In this document: in pieces, positions 34,757 to 42,536 of the stretch
Layout of the letters: each line of letters begins with the position of its first letter
How positions within the stretch are numbered: position 1 is the first letter of the stretch
Assembly (NCBI RefSeq): GCF_030817655.1
Contig: NZ_JAUSZM010000003.1
Location: 4,030,001-4,094,000, forward strand
Length of the DNA: 64,000 nucleotides
From: Streptomyces sp. V4I2
GTDB lineage: Bacteria > Actinomycetota > Actinomycetes > Streptomycetales > Streptomycetaceae
Direction: 5' to 3'
The notes under the pieces: model-generated
The model's input: the letters and a program-made list of their open reading frames with translations, nothing else
The model's database searches: none
What the model was told of the DNA's origin: nothing
Made by a program: the position numbers and the translations under genes

Positions 34757-35041
34757 TCAGGCCTTCGAGCCGGCCTCGGCCTTGGGCCTGGTCTTGATGT
34801 TGCGGGTCGTCACCCGGTGCGCCTCGTGCGACTTGTCCAGGACCATCACCAGGCCCGCGATGACCGCGAACAGGGCGATGGGGGCCACGACGAAGAGACC
34901 CAGCGTCTCGATGACCCTCAGGCCGGTGCCGGGGTCGTCACCGTCGTCGCGGGTCAGCGCGAGCGCGGGGGACGACATGAGCAGCATCATCAGCGTCGTA
35001 CCGGCAGCCAGGGCGCCGGCGCGCAGGGCGTTCTTCTTCAC
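34757..35041 (-). CDS. Small two-segment membrane protein, unknown function
   Basis: 94 residues starting at GTG (VKKNALRAG). A hydrophobic stretch (about 7-29, ending SSPALALT) may be a cleaved signal or a first membrane span. A second span (IETLGLFVVAPIALFAVIAG, about 44-66) is followed by a basic tail (HRVTTRNIKTRPKAEAGSKA). No ribosome site precedes the start, and a TACGTT -10-like box lies about 10 bases upstream, so the mRNA may be leaderless. It follows malQ on the same strand with a 65-base gap. Family not recognised. Confidence 0.65.
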   Translation of the reverse strand: MKKNALRAGALAAGTTLMMLLMSSPALALTRDDGDDPGTGLRVIETLGLFVVAPIALFAVIAGLVMVLDKSHEAHRVTTRNIKTRPKAEAGSKA

Positions 35042-35106
35042 AGGGCCAACGTAGCGAACGGCCGGAAGGGACGCGCGTCCGGGGTGCCGTATGAGGCGGG
35101 CGGCGC

Positions 35107-37200
35107 TCACGAAGCGCCACCCGTGGTGTGCCGGAAAACGTCCAGCAGCGCATGCAGCCGCGGCGACCCCGCCAGCTCCTCCAGCGTCACCGGCCGCCCC
35201 TCCGTGTCCGCGATCGGGAGCCGCCAGTTCGGGTACTGGTCCCAGGTGCCCGGCAGGTTCTGGGGGCGGCGGTCGCCGACGGTGTCGGGGAGCCAGATGC
35301 CGACCATGCGGGCGGGGGTGTGCAGGAGGTAACGGTGGACGGCCTGGATCTCGGCCTCCTCCGAGGACGGGTCGATGCCGCCGCCGGTGCCCTGCAGGAG
35401 GCCGAGGCGGGCGAGCAGGGCCAGCCACTCCGCGGTGTCGGCCGACGCCTCCGCCCGTTCCTCGTCCAGGGGGCGGGTCAACAGGCCGAGGTGGTCGCGG
35501 AGTTCGACGTGTTCGCCGGTGAGACGGGACGCGGTGGGCGGGAGGTCGTGGGTGGTGGCGGTGGCCAGGCAGTCGGCGCGCCAGTGGTCGGGGGGCAGGG
35601 GGCGGCCGTCGCCGTCCCAGTCGCGCTCGAACCACAGCACCGACGTGCCGAGCACTCCCCGCTCGCGCAGCGTCTCGCGCACACCCGGCTCCACGGTGCC
35701 CAGGTCCTCGCCGATCACCACGACCCCGGCGCGCGAGGCCTCCAGGAGCAGTACGGCGAGCATGGCCTCGGCGTCGTAGCGGACGTACGTGCCCTCGGTG
35801 GGCGGTTCGCCGAGCGGCACCCACCACAGCCGGAACAGGCCCATGACGTGGTCGATGCGCAGGGCGCCGGCGTAGCGGAACAAGGCCTGCAGCAGGGACC
35901 GGAAGGGCTCGTAGCCCGACTCGGCCAGGCGGTCCGGCCGCCAGGGCGGCAGGCCCCAGTCCTGGCCGCGCGCGTTGAAGGCGTCCGGGGGTGCGCCCAC
36001 CGACATGCCCGCCGCGAAGTACTCCTGCTGCGCCCAGGTGTCGGCGCCCTCGGGATGGACCCCGACCGCGAGGTCGTGGACCACGCCCACCGGCATGCCC
36101 GCCTCGTGGGCCGCGCGCTGGGCGGCGGTGAGCTGGGTGTCGGTGAGCCAGGCGAGGTAGGTGTGGAAGTCGACGCGGTCCATCAACTCGCCGCGGGCGC
36201 GGGCGGTTTCGGCCGAGCGGGGGTCGCGCAGGCTGGCCGGCCAGCCGTGCCAGTCGGAGCCGTGCACCTCGGCGAGGGCGCACCAGGTGGCGTGGTCCTC
36301 CAGGGCCTCGCCCTGCTCGGCGAGGTAGTCGACGTAGGCGGCGCGCCGGCCCGGCCCGAGCGGCACCTCCCGGACCAGCTCCAGCGCCTCCAGCTTGAGC
36401 TCCCACACGGCGTCCCGGTCGATCAACGCGCCCTTCTCCAGCACCGACGCGCGCAGCCGCTCCGCCCGCTCCAGCAGGCCGCTCAGCCGCTCGCGGTCCG
36501 TGACCTGGGCGTACTCGGGAATGTCCGCGACCCGCAGATGCACCGGGTCGGGGAAGCGGCGTGAGGAGGGGCGGTAGGGGGACGGGTCGGTGGGGGCGCC
36601 GGGCACGGCCGCGTGCAGGGGGTTGACCTGAACGAAGCCGGCGCCGAGCGCGCGGCCGGCCCAGGCGGTGAGTTCGGCGAGGTCGCCGAGGTCGCCCATG
36701 CCCCAGGAGCGTCGGGAGAGCAGGGAGTAGAGCTGCACGAGGAGGCCGTACGAGCGTCCCGGCGGCGCGGGCAGCCGGGGCGGGGCCACGATCAGGTGGG
36801 CGCGGGCGGTGCGGCCGTCGGTCGCGGTGGCGGTCACCCGGTGGACGCCGGGCGGGAGTTGGTCGGCGGCGGCGCGGGTCTCGCCCTGCTCGGTCTCGAT
36901 GCGCAGGCGGGTGCCGGCCGGGAGGGCGTCGAGGGCGGCGCAGGTGCCGCCGCTCCAGCACACCACCGTCGGCGGCAGCAGCCGCTCGCGCAGTTCCCGT
37001 TCACGGGCGGCGAGTGCGCCCCGCACCGCCGCGGGGGTGCCCGCGTCGACGCCGAGGGCGGCCAGGACCCGGGTGACGGCGGCGGCCGAGGCCGCGACCG
37101 TACGGTCCGGGGAGGGGCTGTACGAGGTCGCGACGCCGTGCAGCGCCGCGAGCCGGGACAGGTCCTCGGTGGGCGGCTCGACCGACCGGGGTGCTGTCAT
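35107..37200 (-). CDS. malQ: 4-alpha-glucanotransferase (amylomaltase, GH77)
   Basis: 697 residues. Transfers alpha-1,4-glucan segments between maltodextrins, releasing glucose, in glycogen/maltodextrin turnover. An N-terminal beta-sandwich extension of about 150 residues (common in actinobacterial MalQ) precedes the GH77 barrel. Visible motifs: YGLLVQLYSLLSRRSWGMGD, VQVNPLHAAVPG, RIDHVMGLFRLWW (catalytic Asp), GEDLGTV (acid/base Glu) and TTHDLPP (third Asp). ATG 37200 follows the TAG of the upstream small gene with no gap, with GGAG six bases before it inside that gene's end. The two are therefore probably co-translated. Confidence 0.93.
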   Translation of the reverse strand: MTAPRSVEPPTEDLSRLAALHGVATSYSPSPDRTVAASAAAVTRVLAALGVDAGTPAAVRGALAARERELRERLLPPTVVCWSGGTCAALDALPAGTRLRIETEQGETRAAADQLPPGVHRVTATATDGRTARAHLIVAPPRLPAPPGRSYGLLVQLYSLLSRRSWGMGDLGDLAELTAWAGRALGAGFVQVNPLHAAVPGAPTDPSPYRPSSRRFPDPVHLRVADIPEYAQVTDRERLSGLLERAERLRASVLEKGALIDRDAVWELKLEALELVREVPLGPGRRAAYVDYLAEQGEALEDHATWCALAEVHGSDWHGWPASLRDPRSAETARARGELMDRVDFHTYLAWLTDTQLTAAQRAAHEAGMPVGVVHDLAVGVHPEGADTWAQQEYFAAGMSVGAPPDAFNARGQDWGLPPWRPDRLAESGYEPFRSLLQALFRYAGALRIDHVMGLFRLWWVPLGEPPTEGTYVRYDAEAMLAVLLLEASRAGVVVIGEDLGTVEPGVRETLRERGVLGTSVLWFERDWDGDGRPLPPDHWRADCLATATTHDLPPTASRLTGEHVELRDHLGLLTRPLDEERAEASADTAEWLALLARLGLLQGTGGGIDPSSEEAEIQAVHRYLLHTPARMVGIWLPDTVGDRRPQNLPGTWDQYPNWRLPIADTEGRPVTLEELAGSPRLHALLDVFRHTTGGAS

Positions 37201-37446
37201 CTAGGGCTCCGCGTGCACGTCGGACTCGCTGGTCAGGGGGGCGGCGTCGGCGAGCGGCGGCTCGCTGGTGAGGGGTTCGGCGTCCGGCAGGGGCGGTTCG
37301 CTGGTGAGGGGGGTCTCGGCGCAGGCTCCCTCCGCGCTGAACACGCAGAAGTGCCCCTCGGACAGGGCGGACAGGGCGGACAGGGCGGACGGCTCCGCCT
37401 CGGGTTTGGAGGGGGCGGGGAGCAGAAGGTATGCCGATGCGGCCAC
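37201..37446 (-). CDS. 81-residue repeat-rich protein coupled to malQ
   Basis: A small protein from GTG with an excellent AAGGAGG ribosome site five bases upstream. It begins MAASAYLLLPAPSKPEAEPS, then has ALSALSALSE, HFCVFSAEGACAE, and three similar units PLTSEPPLPDAE, PLTSEPPLADAA, PLTSES. No transmembrane segment or recognised domain; net acidic; two cysteines. Its TAG is immediately followed by the malQ ATG, so it is the first gene of that transcript. The function is unknown. The tandem 9-bp repeats in the DNA and the Pro/Glu/Ser/Thr composition suggest a disordered protein. It is divergent from the PadR gene. I do not recognise homologues. Confidence 0.65.
   Translation of the reverse strand: MAASAYLLLPAPSKPEAEPSALSALSALSEGHFCVFSAEGACAETPLTSEPPLPDAEPLTSEPPLADAAPLTSESDVHAEP
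37361..37387. repeat. Three tandem 9-bp units (GACAGGGCG)
   Basis: Three perfect in-frame copies encoding the (A-L-S) repeats of the 81-residue protein; a fourth partial copy (GACGG) follows. Confidence 0.8.
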
Positions 37447-37571
37447 GGGGGCCTCCTTGTCGAGGGCGACGATCGGTCATCGCAGCTCTACCCAGTGGCC
37501 GCGGCGGCAGACGTACAAGAGGGAACAACGTGCCTCTCATCACAACCTTCCAAGCTCCCCTCCCCACACTA

Positions 37572-37599
37572 TTCACTCAGTACATATATCCAGTACATA
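37572..37599 (+). promoter_or_regulatory. Promoter and AGTACATA direct repeats of the PadR gene
   Basis: TTCACT (37572-37577) and TACATA (37594-37599) make a -35/-10 pair with a 16-base spacer, placing the transcript start close to the ATG. AGTACATA occurs twice 14 bp apart within it, a likely PadR site. The AT-rich block contrasts with its surroundings. Confidence 0.5.
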
Positions 37600-37608
37600 A
37601 TGCTGCCC

Positions 37609-38142
37609 ATGAGCACCCGCCACATCCTGCTGGGGCTGCTCGCCGGAGGGCCGAGCCATGGCTACGACCTCAAGCGACGCCACGACGAACGTTTCCCCCA
37701 GGCCCGCCCGCTGGCCTACGGGCAGGTCTACACGACCCTGCAACGCCTGGTCCGGGACGGCCTCGCGGAGGTCGAGGGCACCGACTCGGACGGCGGTCCG
37801 GAACGGACGACGTACCACTCCACGGAGGAGGGAGCGCGTGAACTGGCCGAGTGGGCCGGGCGCATCGCCCCGCCCGCGCCCTTCGTGACGAATGAGATCT
37901 TCGCCAAGGTCGTCGTCTCGATCCTGGCCGGCGGCGACCCGGCCGCCTACCTCCGGGAGCAGCGCGCCGCCCACATGGAGCGGATGCGGGAGCTCACGGC
38001 GGTCAAGACCGCCACGGGGGCCGACCTCGCGACCGTGCTCTCGGCCGACTACGCCCTCAACCACCTCGACGCCGAGCTCCGCTGGATGACCACCACGGCG
38101 GCCCGGCTCACCACCCTGACCGCGGAGGTCGACTCAGCATGA
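37609..38142 (+). CDS. PadR-family transcriptional regulator
   Basis: 177 residues. The N-terminal PadR winged helix starts MSTRHILLGLLAGGPSHGYD and continues YGQVYTTLQRLVRDGLAEVE. The C-terminal helical dimerisation part matches the Vir_act_alpha_C type (FVTNEIFAKVVVSILAGGDP). It is the first gene of a three-gene unit with an ABC exporter, overlapping the ATPase start (ATGA). No ribosome site is visible, and the promoter position suggests a leaderless message starting at ATG 37609; an in-frame ATG at 37600 would lie inside the -10 region. It probably represses the exporter until its substrate or another signal appears. Confidence 0.88.
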   Translation: MSTRHILLGLLAGGPSHGYDLKRRHDERFPQARPLAYGQVYTTLQRLVRDGLAEVEGTDSDGGPERTTYHSTEEGARELAEWAGRIAPPAPFVTNEIFAKVVVSILAGGDPAAYLREQRAAHMERMRELTAVKTATGADLATVLSADYALNHLDAELRWMTTTAARLTTLTAEVDSA

Positions 38143-38825
38143 GCAACCCAGTGCCGCTCCTGGCGGCCCGTGACCTCGTCAAGGCGCACGGCAGCACCGA
38201 GGCCCTGCGCGGCGCCTCGGTCGAACTGCGCGCCGGCGAGATCCTCGCCGTCACCGGTGCCAGCGGCAGCGGGAAGTCGACGCTGCTGCACTGCCTGGCC
38301 GGGATCGTCCGCCCGGACGCCGGCTCGGTGACGTACGGCGGGGAGCGGCTCGACCGGCTCCCCGAGAAGCGGCTGAGCGAACTGCGCCGTACCGAGTTCG
38401 GCGTGGTCTTCCAGTTCGGGCAGCTGATCCCCGAGCTGACCGCCCTGGACAACGTGGCGCTGCCGCTGCTGCTGGCCGGCACCTCCCGCGAGGACGCCCA
38501 CGGGCGGGCCGGCGAGTGGCTGGAGCGGCTGGGGGTGCGGGGGCAGGCGGAACTGCGGCCCGGCGGGATGAGCGGCGGCCAGGCCCAGCGGACCTCGCTG
38601 GCCCGGGCGCTGGTGACCGGGCCGAAGGTCGTCTTCGCGGACGAGCCGACGGGCGCGCTGGACTCCCTGGCGAGCGAACAGGTGATGACGGCCCTGGTGC
38701 ACACGGCCCGCGAGTCCGGCACGGCGGTCCTGCTGATCACGCACGACGCCCAGGTGGCGGCGTACGCGGACCGCGAGGTGCGGCTGAGCGACGGGACCGT
38801 GTCGGCGCTGGAGGTGACCGCGTGA
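38139..38825 (+). CDS. ABC exporter ATPase (LolD/MacB-type)
   Basis: A 228-residue ATP-binding subunit paired with the FtsX-type permease downstream. Walker A GASGSGKST, Q-loop VVFQFGQLIPELTALDNVAL (typical of this family), signature MSGGQAQR, Walker B VVFADEP, GALD and switch THD are all intact. It overlaps the PadR stop (ATGA) and the permease start (GTGA), so all three are translationally coupled. Systems of this layout often confer resistance to, or remove, membrane-active antibiotics or peptides. The substrate here is not known. Confidence 0.9.
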   Translation: MSNPVPLLAARDLVKAHGSTEALRGASVELRAGEILAVTGASGSGKSTLLHCLAGIVRPDAGSVTYGGERLDRLPEKRLSELRRTEFGVVFQFGQLIPELTALDNVALPLLLAGTSREDAHGRAGEWLERLGVRGQAELRPGGMSGGQAQRTSLARALVTGPKVVFADEPTGALDSLASEQVMTALVHTARESGTAVLLITHDAQVAAYADREVRLSDGTVSALEVTA

Positions 38826-40234
38826 GCTCCATAGGCTCCGTGAGCTCCACGGGCATGCTGCGCTCCCTACGGACCGACCTGCGCATGGCCTGGCGGCTCA
38901 CCCGGGGTTCCGACCGGCAGGAGTGGTGGCGCATGACGCTCACGGCGCTGGGCGCCGCGCTCGCGACCGGCATCGCCCTCGCGGCCGTCACGCTGGGCTC
39001 GCTCCGGGGCAGTCACCGGGTGCCTGTCGGGAACGAACTGCTGGACGAGCCCGGTACGCGCGCCGGAGTGATCCTCGCCCTGCTGCTCCTGCTGATACCC
39101 GTGCTCGGCTTCCTCGGGCAGTGCGCCCGTATCGGCGCCGTGCACCGCGACCGGCGGCTGGCCGCGCTGCGGCTGGCCGGGGCCACTCCCTGGCAGGTGC
39201 GCCGGATCGCCGCGCTGGAGACCGGGCCGGCCTGTCTGCTCGGCTCGGTGTCCGCAACCGTCGTCTCGGTGGTGGCCCTGCTGCGGCTGTGGGACGAGCC
39301 GACCGCCCTCGCCTGGACCGGCGTGGCGCTGGTCGCCGTCGGTGTCCCGGTGCTGGGCGCTGCGGCGAGCGCCGTGGCGCTGCGCCGCGTGGTGGCCTCG
39401 CCGCTGGGCTGGGTACGCCGGCTGCGGCCGCGCACGGGCCGGGGTCCGGGCCTGCTGTTCCTGGGGGCGTTCCTCCTGACGGGGGCGGTGGCTCTCGCCA
39501 CGGTCACCCACACCTCCACGGGCACGACCGGCCGGGGGTACGGGAAGACGCCGCTGATGGTGTCAGGCCTCGTCGTCGCGGTCGGCGCGGGCGCGGTGTG
39601 GCTCGCGGGTGCCACGGCCAGGGGCGTCGGGCGGCTGCTCGCGCGCCGGGCCCGGACGGCGTCGACGCTGATCGCGGCGGAACGGCTGCGCGACGACCCG
39701 TGGGCGGCGGCCCGCACCCACGCGGCCGTCCTGCTGGTGACGGTCGTGGGCACGGGCTTCGTGGGCGTACGGCAGGTGATGCTCGCCGATCTGCACGGCA
39801 TGCGCCGCGATGGCCATCTCGGCATGGACATGGGCTACTACACGACGGGGCTCGATCTGACGGCCGCCGCGATCCTCGTGGCCCTCGCGATCGTCCTGTC
39901 CGCTCTCGCCGTCGGCACCGCCGAGGCCCTGGCCACCCGGCGCCGAGGCCTGGCCGCGCTGACCGCGGCCGGGGTCCCGCGCACGGTGCTGGGCCGGGCG
40001 CTGCTGCTGGAGACCGCGCTGCCGCTGCTCCCCGCGGTCGCGCTGGCCGGCACCGGCGGTATGGCGATCGGCGTCTGGTACGCCGCGATCACCACGGAGT
40101 ACACCACCCCGTCCGTGCCGTACGCGGCTCTCCTGGTCCCGCTCGCCGTGTACGCGGCCTGTCTGCTGGCCGCGGCCACGTCACTGCCCCTGCTGCGCCG
40201 CTCGCTGCACCCGGCGGAGCTGCGCTACGCGTGA
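38822..40234 (+). CDS. FtsX-like ABC permease
   Basis: A 470-residue integral membrane protein with about eight to ten hydrophobic segments. It has two FtsX-type cores: one after residue about 75 (GVILALLLLLIPVLGFLGQC, then RRLAALRLAGATPWQVRRIA) and one near the C-terminus (RRRGLAALTAAGVPRTVLGR). The RxxxxALRxxGAxxxxVxR motif marks the ATPase-coupling helix. GTG overlaps the ATPase stop, with GGAGGTG upstream. It ends ahead of a large double palindrome. Forms an exporter with the ATPase; no separate membrane fusion protein is encoded. Confidence 0.87.
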   Translation: MSSIGSVSSTGMLRSLRTDLRMAWRLTRGSDRQEWWRMTLTALGAALATGIALAAVTLGSLRGSHRVPVGNELLDEPGTRAGVILALLLLLIPVLGFLGQCARIGAVHRDRRLAALRLAGATPWQVRRIAALETGPACLLGSVSATVVSVVALLRLWDEPTALAWTGVALVAVGVPVLGAAASAVALRRVVASPLGWVRRLRPRTGRGPGLLFLGAFLLTGAVALATVTHTSTGTTGRGYGKTPLMVSGLVVAVGAGAVWLAGATARGVGRLLARRARTASTLIAAERLRDDPWAAARTHAAVLLVTVVGTGFVGVRQVMLADLHGMRRDGHLGMDMGYYTTGLDLTAAAILVALAIVLSALAVGTAEALATRRRGLAALTAAGVPRTVLGRALLLETALPLLPAVALAGTGGMAIGVWYAAITTEYTTPSVPYAALLVPLAVYAACLLAAATSLPLLRRSLHPAELRYA

Positions 40235-40245
40235 CCCCATGACCG

Positions 40246-40324
40246 CCGGCCCCGGGGGTACGGGGGACCCCCGGGGCCGGCCACGGCCTGTCCGGCGCCG
40301 CGGCGCCGGACAGGCCGTGGCCGG
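40246..40324. terminator. Double palindromic terminator with a 48-bp perfect palindrome
   Basis: The first hairpin has 14-bp arms (40246-40259 and 40267-40280). The second is a perfect 48-bp palindrome with 24-bp arms and no loop (40277-40300 and 40301-40324). They share CCGG and are mutually exclusive in part. Located between convergent genes. Confidence 0.85.
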
Positions 40325-40344
40325 CAACAGAAAAGCCCGGATCC

Positions 40345-40881
40345 TCAGGCTGAAATGCCCTCGATCCGGGCCAGGGCGTCGTCCGCGCCGTACGGCTGCA
40401 AGTACGGCATCCAGCGCGGGTCCCTGTGGCCGGTCCCGATGATGCGCCAGGCCAGGCCGGTGGGCGGGGCGGGTTTGTGGCGCAACCGCCAGCCGATCTC
40501 GACGAGATGGCGGTCGGCCTTGGTGTGATTGCAGCGGCGGCAGGACGCCACCACGTTGTCCCAGGCGTGCTTGCCCCCGCGGCTGCGCGGGATGACGTGG
40601 TCGACGCTGGTTGCGACGCCACCGCAGTACATGCACCGGCCCCCGTCACGGGCGAACAGCGCCCGGCGGGTCAGAGGAACGGGCCCCCGATAGGGAACCC
40701 GGACGAATCGCTTGAGCCGGACCACGCTGGGTGCGGGGACTGTGACGGTCGCGCTGTGCATGAAGGCGCCGGACTCCTCGAGGCACACGGCCTTGTTCTC
40801 GAGGACGAGGATGAGCGCGCGGCGGAGCGGTACGACGCCGAGCGGCTCGTACGACGCGTTCAGGACCAGGACATGCGGCAC
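40345..40881 (-). CDS. HNH endonuclease-family protein
   Basis: 178 residues. The HNH nuclease fold with zinc knuckles is complete: RDGGRCMYCGGVATSVDHVI, PRSRGGKHAWDNVVASCRRC and NHTKADR, giving CxxC...DH...N...CxxC-N. The N-terminus HVLVLNASYEPLGVVPLRRA is typical of the widespread stand-alone actinobacterial HNH proteins of unknown cellular role. GTG start with an AAGGAGG site seven bases upstream. It is divergent from the mscS gene. Target DNA is unknown; no restriction methylase is nearby. Confidence 0.88.
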   Translation of the reverse strand: MPHVLVLNASYEPLGVVPLRRALILVLENKAVCLEESGAFMHSATVTVPAPSVVRLKRFVRVPYRGPVPLTRRALFARDGGRCMYCGGVATSVDHVIPRSRGGKHAWDNVVASCRRCNHTKADRHLVEIGWRLRHKPAPPTGLAWRIIGTGHRDPRWMPYLQPYGADDALARIEGISA

Positions 40882-41033
40882 GGATGGCCTCCTTGGACGC
40901 CGGCGGCGCGTGGCTCGCGCCGGGACGATTCGTAGTCAGTGTCTCCTCATGCCTGGTGGAAACGCCACCATGTGCCGGTAACGGGCTGAGAGTGTTTTCG
41001 ACCACATCGGGAGCATTCCCAGGACCGCGCGCT

Positions 41034-41070
41034 GTTCATCCCACCTGTTCATCCCCAGGTTCATCCCCAG
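41034..41070. repeat. Three tandem GTTCATCCC-type units
   Basis: GTTCATCCCACCT, GTTCATCCCCAG, GTTCATCCCCAG in tandem between the divergent HNH and mscS genes. No protein function is implied. The rest of 40882-41232 holds only promoter-sized sequence with no clear signal. Confidence 0.6.
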
Positions 41071-41232
41071 GTGAGCGTTGTCTCTCCCTCGAACATTGCG
41101 CCGATCCATACACGTTGCCCCGATAGTGTGGTGGACCTGCCCCACCGGTGACCTTTTCGTGACCTTGAAACACGACAGATGACCTTGACCACTGCCGGAG
41201 GGGCGGACCGCTGCACCGTGGAGGTACCTGCC

Positions 41233-42330
41233 GTGTCCTTGTCCGCCGTCCTACTCGCCGCCGGTTCGTCGCCGTCGCCGTCTCCCTCCGAGACGCCGAC
41301 CACTCCGGCGGTGCCGTCGCTCGAGGATGCCCAGGAGAGCGCGACGAGCGCCGCCGGCTGGATCGAGCAGAACTGGTCCACCTGGCTGGCGATCGGCCTG
41401 AGGGTCCTGCTGATCGTCGTGATCGCGGCGGTGCTGAGAGTCGCGGTGCGGCGGGCGATCACCAAGCTGATAGACCGCATGAACCGCTCGGTGCAGGCGG
41501 TCGACGGCACGGCGCTCGGCGGCCTGCTGGTGAACGTGGAGCGCCGCCGCCAGCGCTCCCAGGCGATCGGCTCGGTGCTCCGTTCGGTCGCGAGCTTCCT
41601 GATCCTCGGCACCGCGGCCCTGATGATCCTCGGCACCTTCGAGATCAACCTCGCCCCGCTGCTGGCGTCCGCCGGTGTCGCGGGTGTGGCGATCGGTTTC
41701 GGTGCGCGCAACCTCGTGACGGACTTCCTCTCCGGCGTCTTCATGATCCTGGAGGACCAGTACGGCGTCGGCGACACCATCGACGCGGGCGTGGCCTCGG
41801 GCGAGGTCATCGAGGTGGGCCTGCGCGTCACGAAGCTCCGCGGCGACAACGGCGAGATCTGGTACGCCCGCAACGGCGAGGTCAAGCGCATCGGCAACCT
41901 CTCCCAGGGCTGGGCCACGGCCGGCGTCGACGTCACCGTCCGCTCGGACGAGAACCTCGACAAGGTGAAGCGGACCCTGAACGAGGTCGGCGAGAAGATG
42001 AGCAAGGAAGAGCCCTGGAACGAGCTCCTGTGGGGCCCGGTCGAAGTCCTGGGCCTCGACAGTGTCCTCCTGGACTCGATGGTCGTCCGCGTCTCGGCGA
42101 AGACCGCGCCCGGCAAGGCCCTCACCGTCGAACGCGAACTGCGCTGGCGCGTCAAGCACGCCTTCGACGCGGCGGACATCCCGATCGTCGGCGGCCCCGC
42201 CCTCCCCGCGGACGCCGAGCCGGACGCGGACCCGACGGCCGGCATGGCGCCCCCGTCGGCGTACAGCAACACGGGGTCCCCGCAGGCGCAGGCGGCCACG
42301 CCGCTGACGCCGCCGAGTGTGGCCAAGTAA
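41233..42330 (+). CDS. mscS: Small-conductance mechanosensitive channel, MscS family
   Basis: 365 residues. Opens under membrane tension to release solutes on osmotic downshock. A first span follows a Ser/Pro/Thr-rich outer segment; the conserved pore helix reads LAPLLASAGVAGVAIGFGAR, then NLVTDFLSGVFMILEDQYGV, which are the TM3 and beta-domain hallmarks. The cytoplasmic beta and alpha/beta vestibule continues to about 320, and the Pro/Ala-rich tail is extra. GTG 41233 has GGAGG eight bases upstream and is preferred over ATG 41179, which has none. Transcribed alone and ended by a hairpin. Confidence 0.88.
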   Translation: MSLSAVLLAAGSSPSPSPSETPTTPAVPSLEDAQESATSAAGWIEQNWSTWLAIGLRVLLIVVIAAVLRVAVRRAITKLIDRMNRSVQAVDGTALGGLLVNVERRRQRSQAIGSVLRSVASFLILGTAALMILGTFEINLAPLLASAGVAGVAIGFGARNLVTDFLSGVFMILEDQYGVGDTIDAGVASGEVIEVGLRVTKLRGDNGEIWYARNGEVKRIGNLSQGWATAGVDVTVRSDENLDKVKRTLNEVGEKMSKEEPWNELLWGPVEVLGLDSVLLDSMVVRVSAKTAPGKALTVERELRWRVKHAFDAADIPIVGGPALPADAEPDADPTAGMAPPSAYSNTGSPQAQAATPLTPPSVAK

Positions 42331-42349
42331 CGACACCGCGAGCCCTCGA

Positions 42350-42388
42350 CCGCCCCCGCAGGTAACGACTGTGTTGCCTCGGGGGCGG
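42350..42388 (+). terminator. Terminator after mscS
   Basis: CCGCCCCCG...AAC (42350-42366) pairs with GTT...CGGGGGCGG (42373-42388) with two small mismatches and a 6-base loop. Confidence 0.7.
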
Positions 42389-42392
42389 CCTA

Positions 42393-42449
42393 TTGACGAC
42401 GCCTTCACACCGGTCCTATGGTCCAGACCACCAGACAGGAAACCTTCCT
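42393..42449 (+). promoter_or_regulatory. csn operon promoter with DasR-like and CsnR-like sites
   Basis: TTGACG (42393-42398) and TATGGT (42417-42422) form a promoter with an 18-base spacer. TGGTCCAGACCA (42419-42430) matches 11 of 12 core bases of the DasR box TGGTCTAGACCA and overlaps the -10. AGGAAACCTTCCT (42437-42449) is a near-perfect palindrome resembling the CsnR operator as I remember it, just downstream of the expected start. Both positions suit repression. Confidence 0.65.
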
Positions 42450-42536
42450 AACAGTCGCGGGCTCCGGTCACCGCCGGATGGACTCCCCGCCCTGATCACT
42501 GGGAACCTGGACAGCCGAGAGGCAGGTGTCGACCCC

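Noticed and set aside
37201-37446. 81-residue peptide as a ribosomally made modified peptide precursor
   Set aside because: It has two Cys and many Ser/Thr and an ABC exporter nearby, but no modifying enzyme or leader motif is present, and it is coupled to malQ instead.
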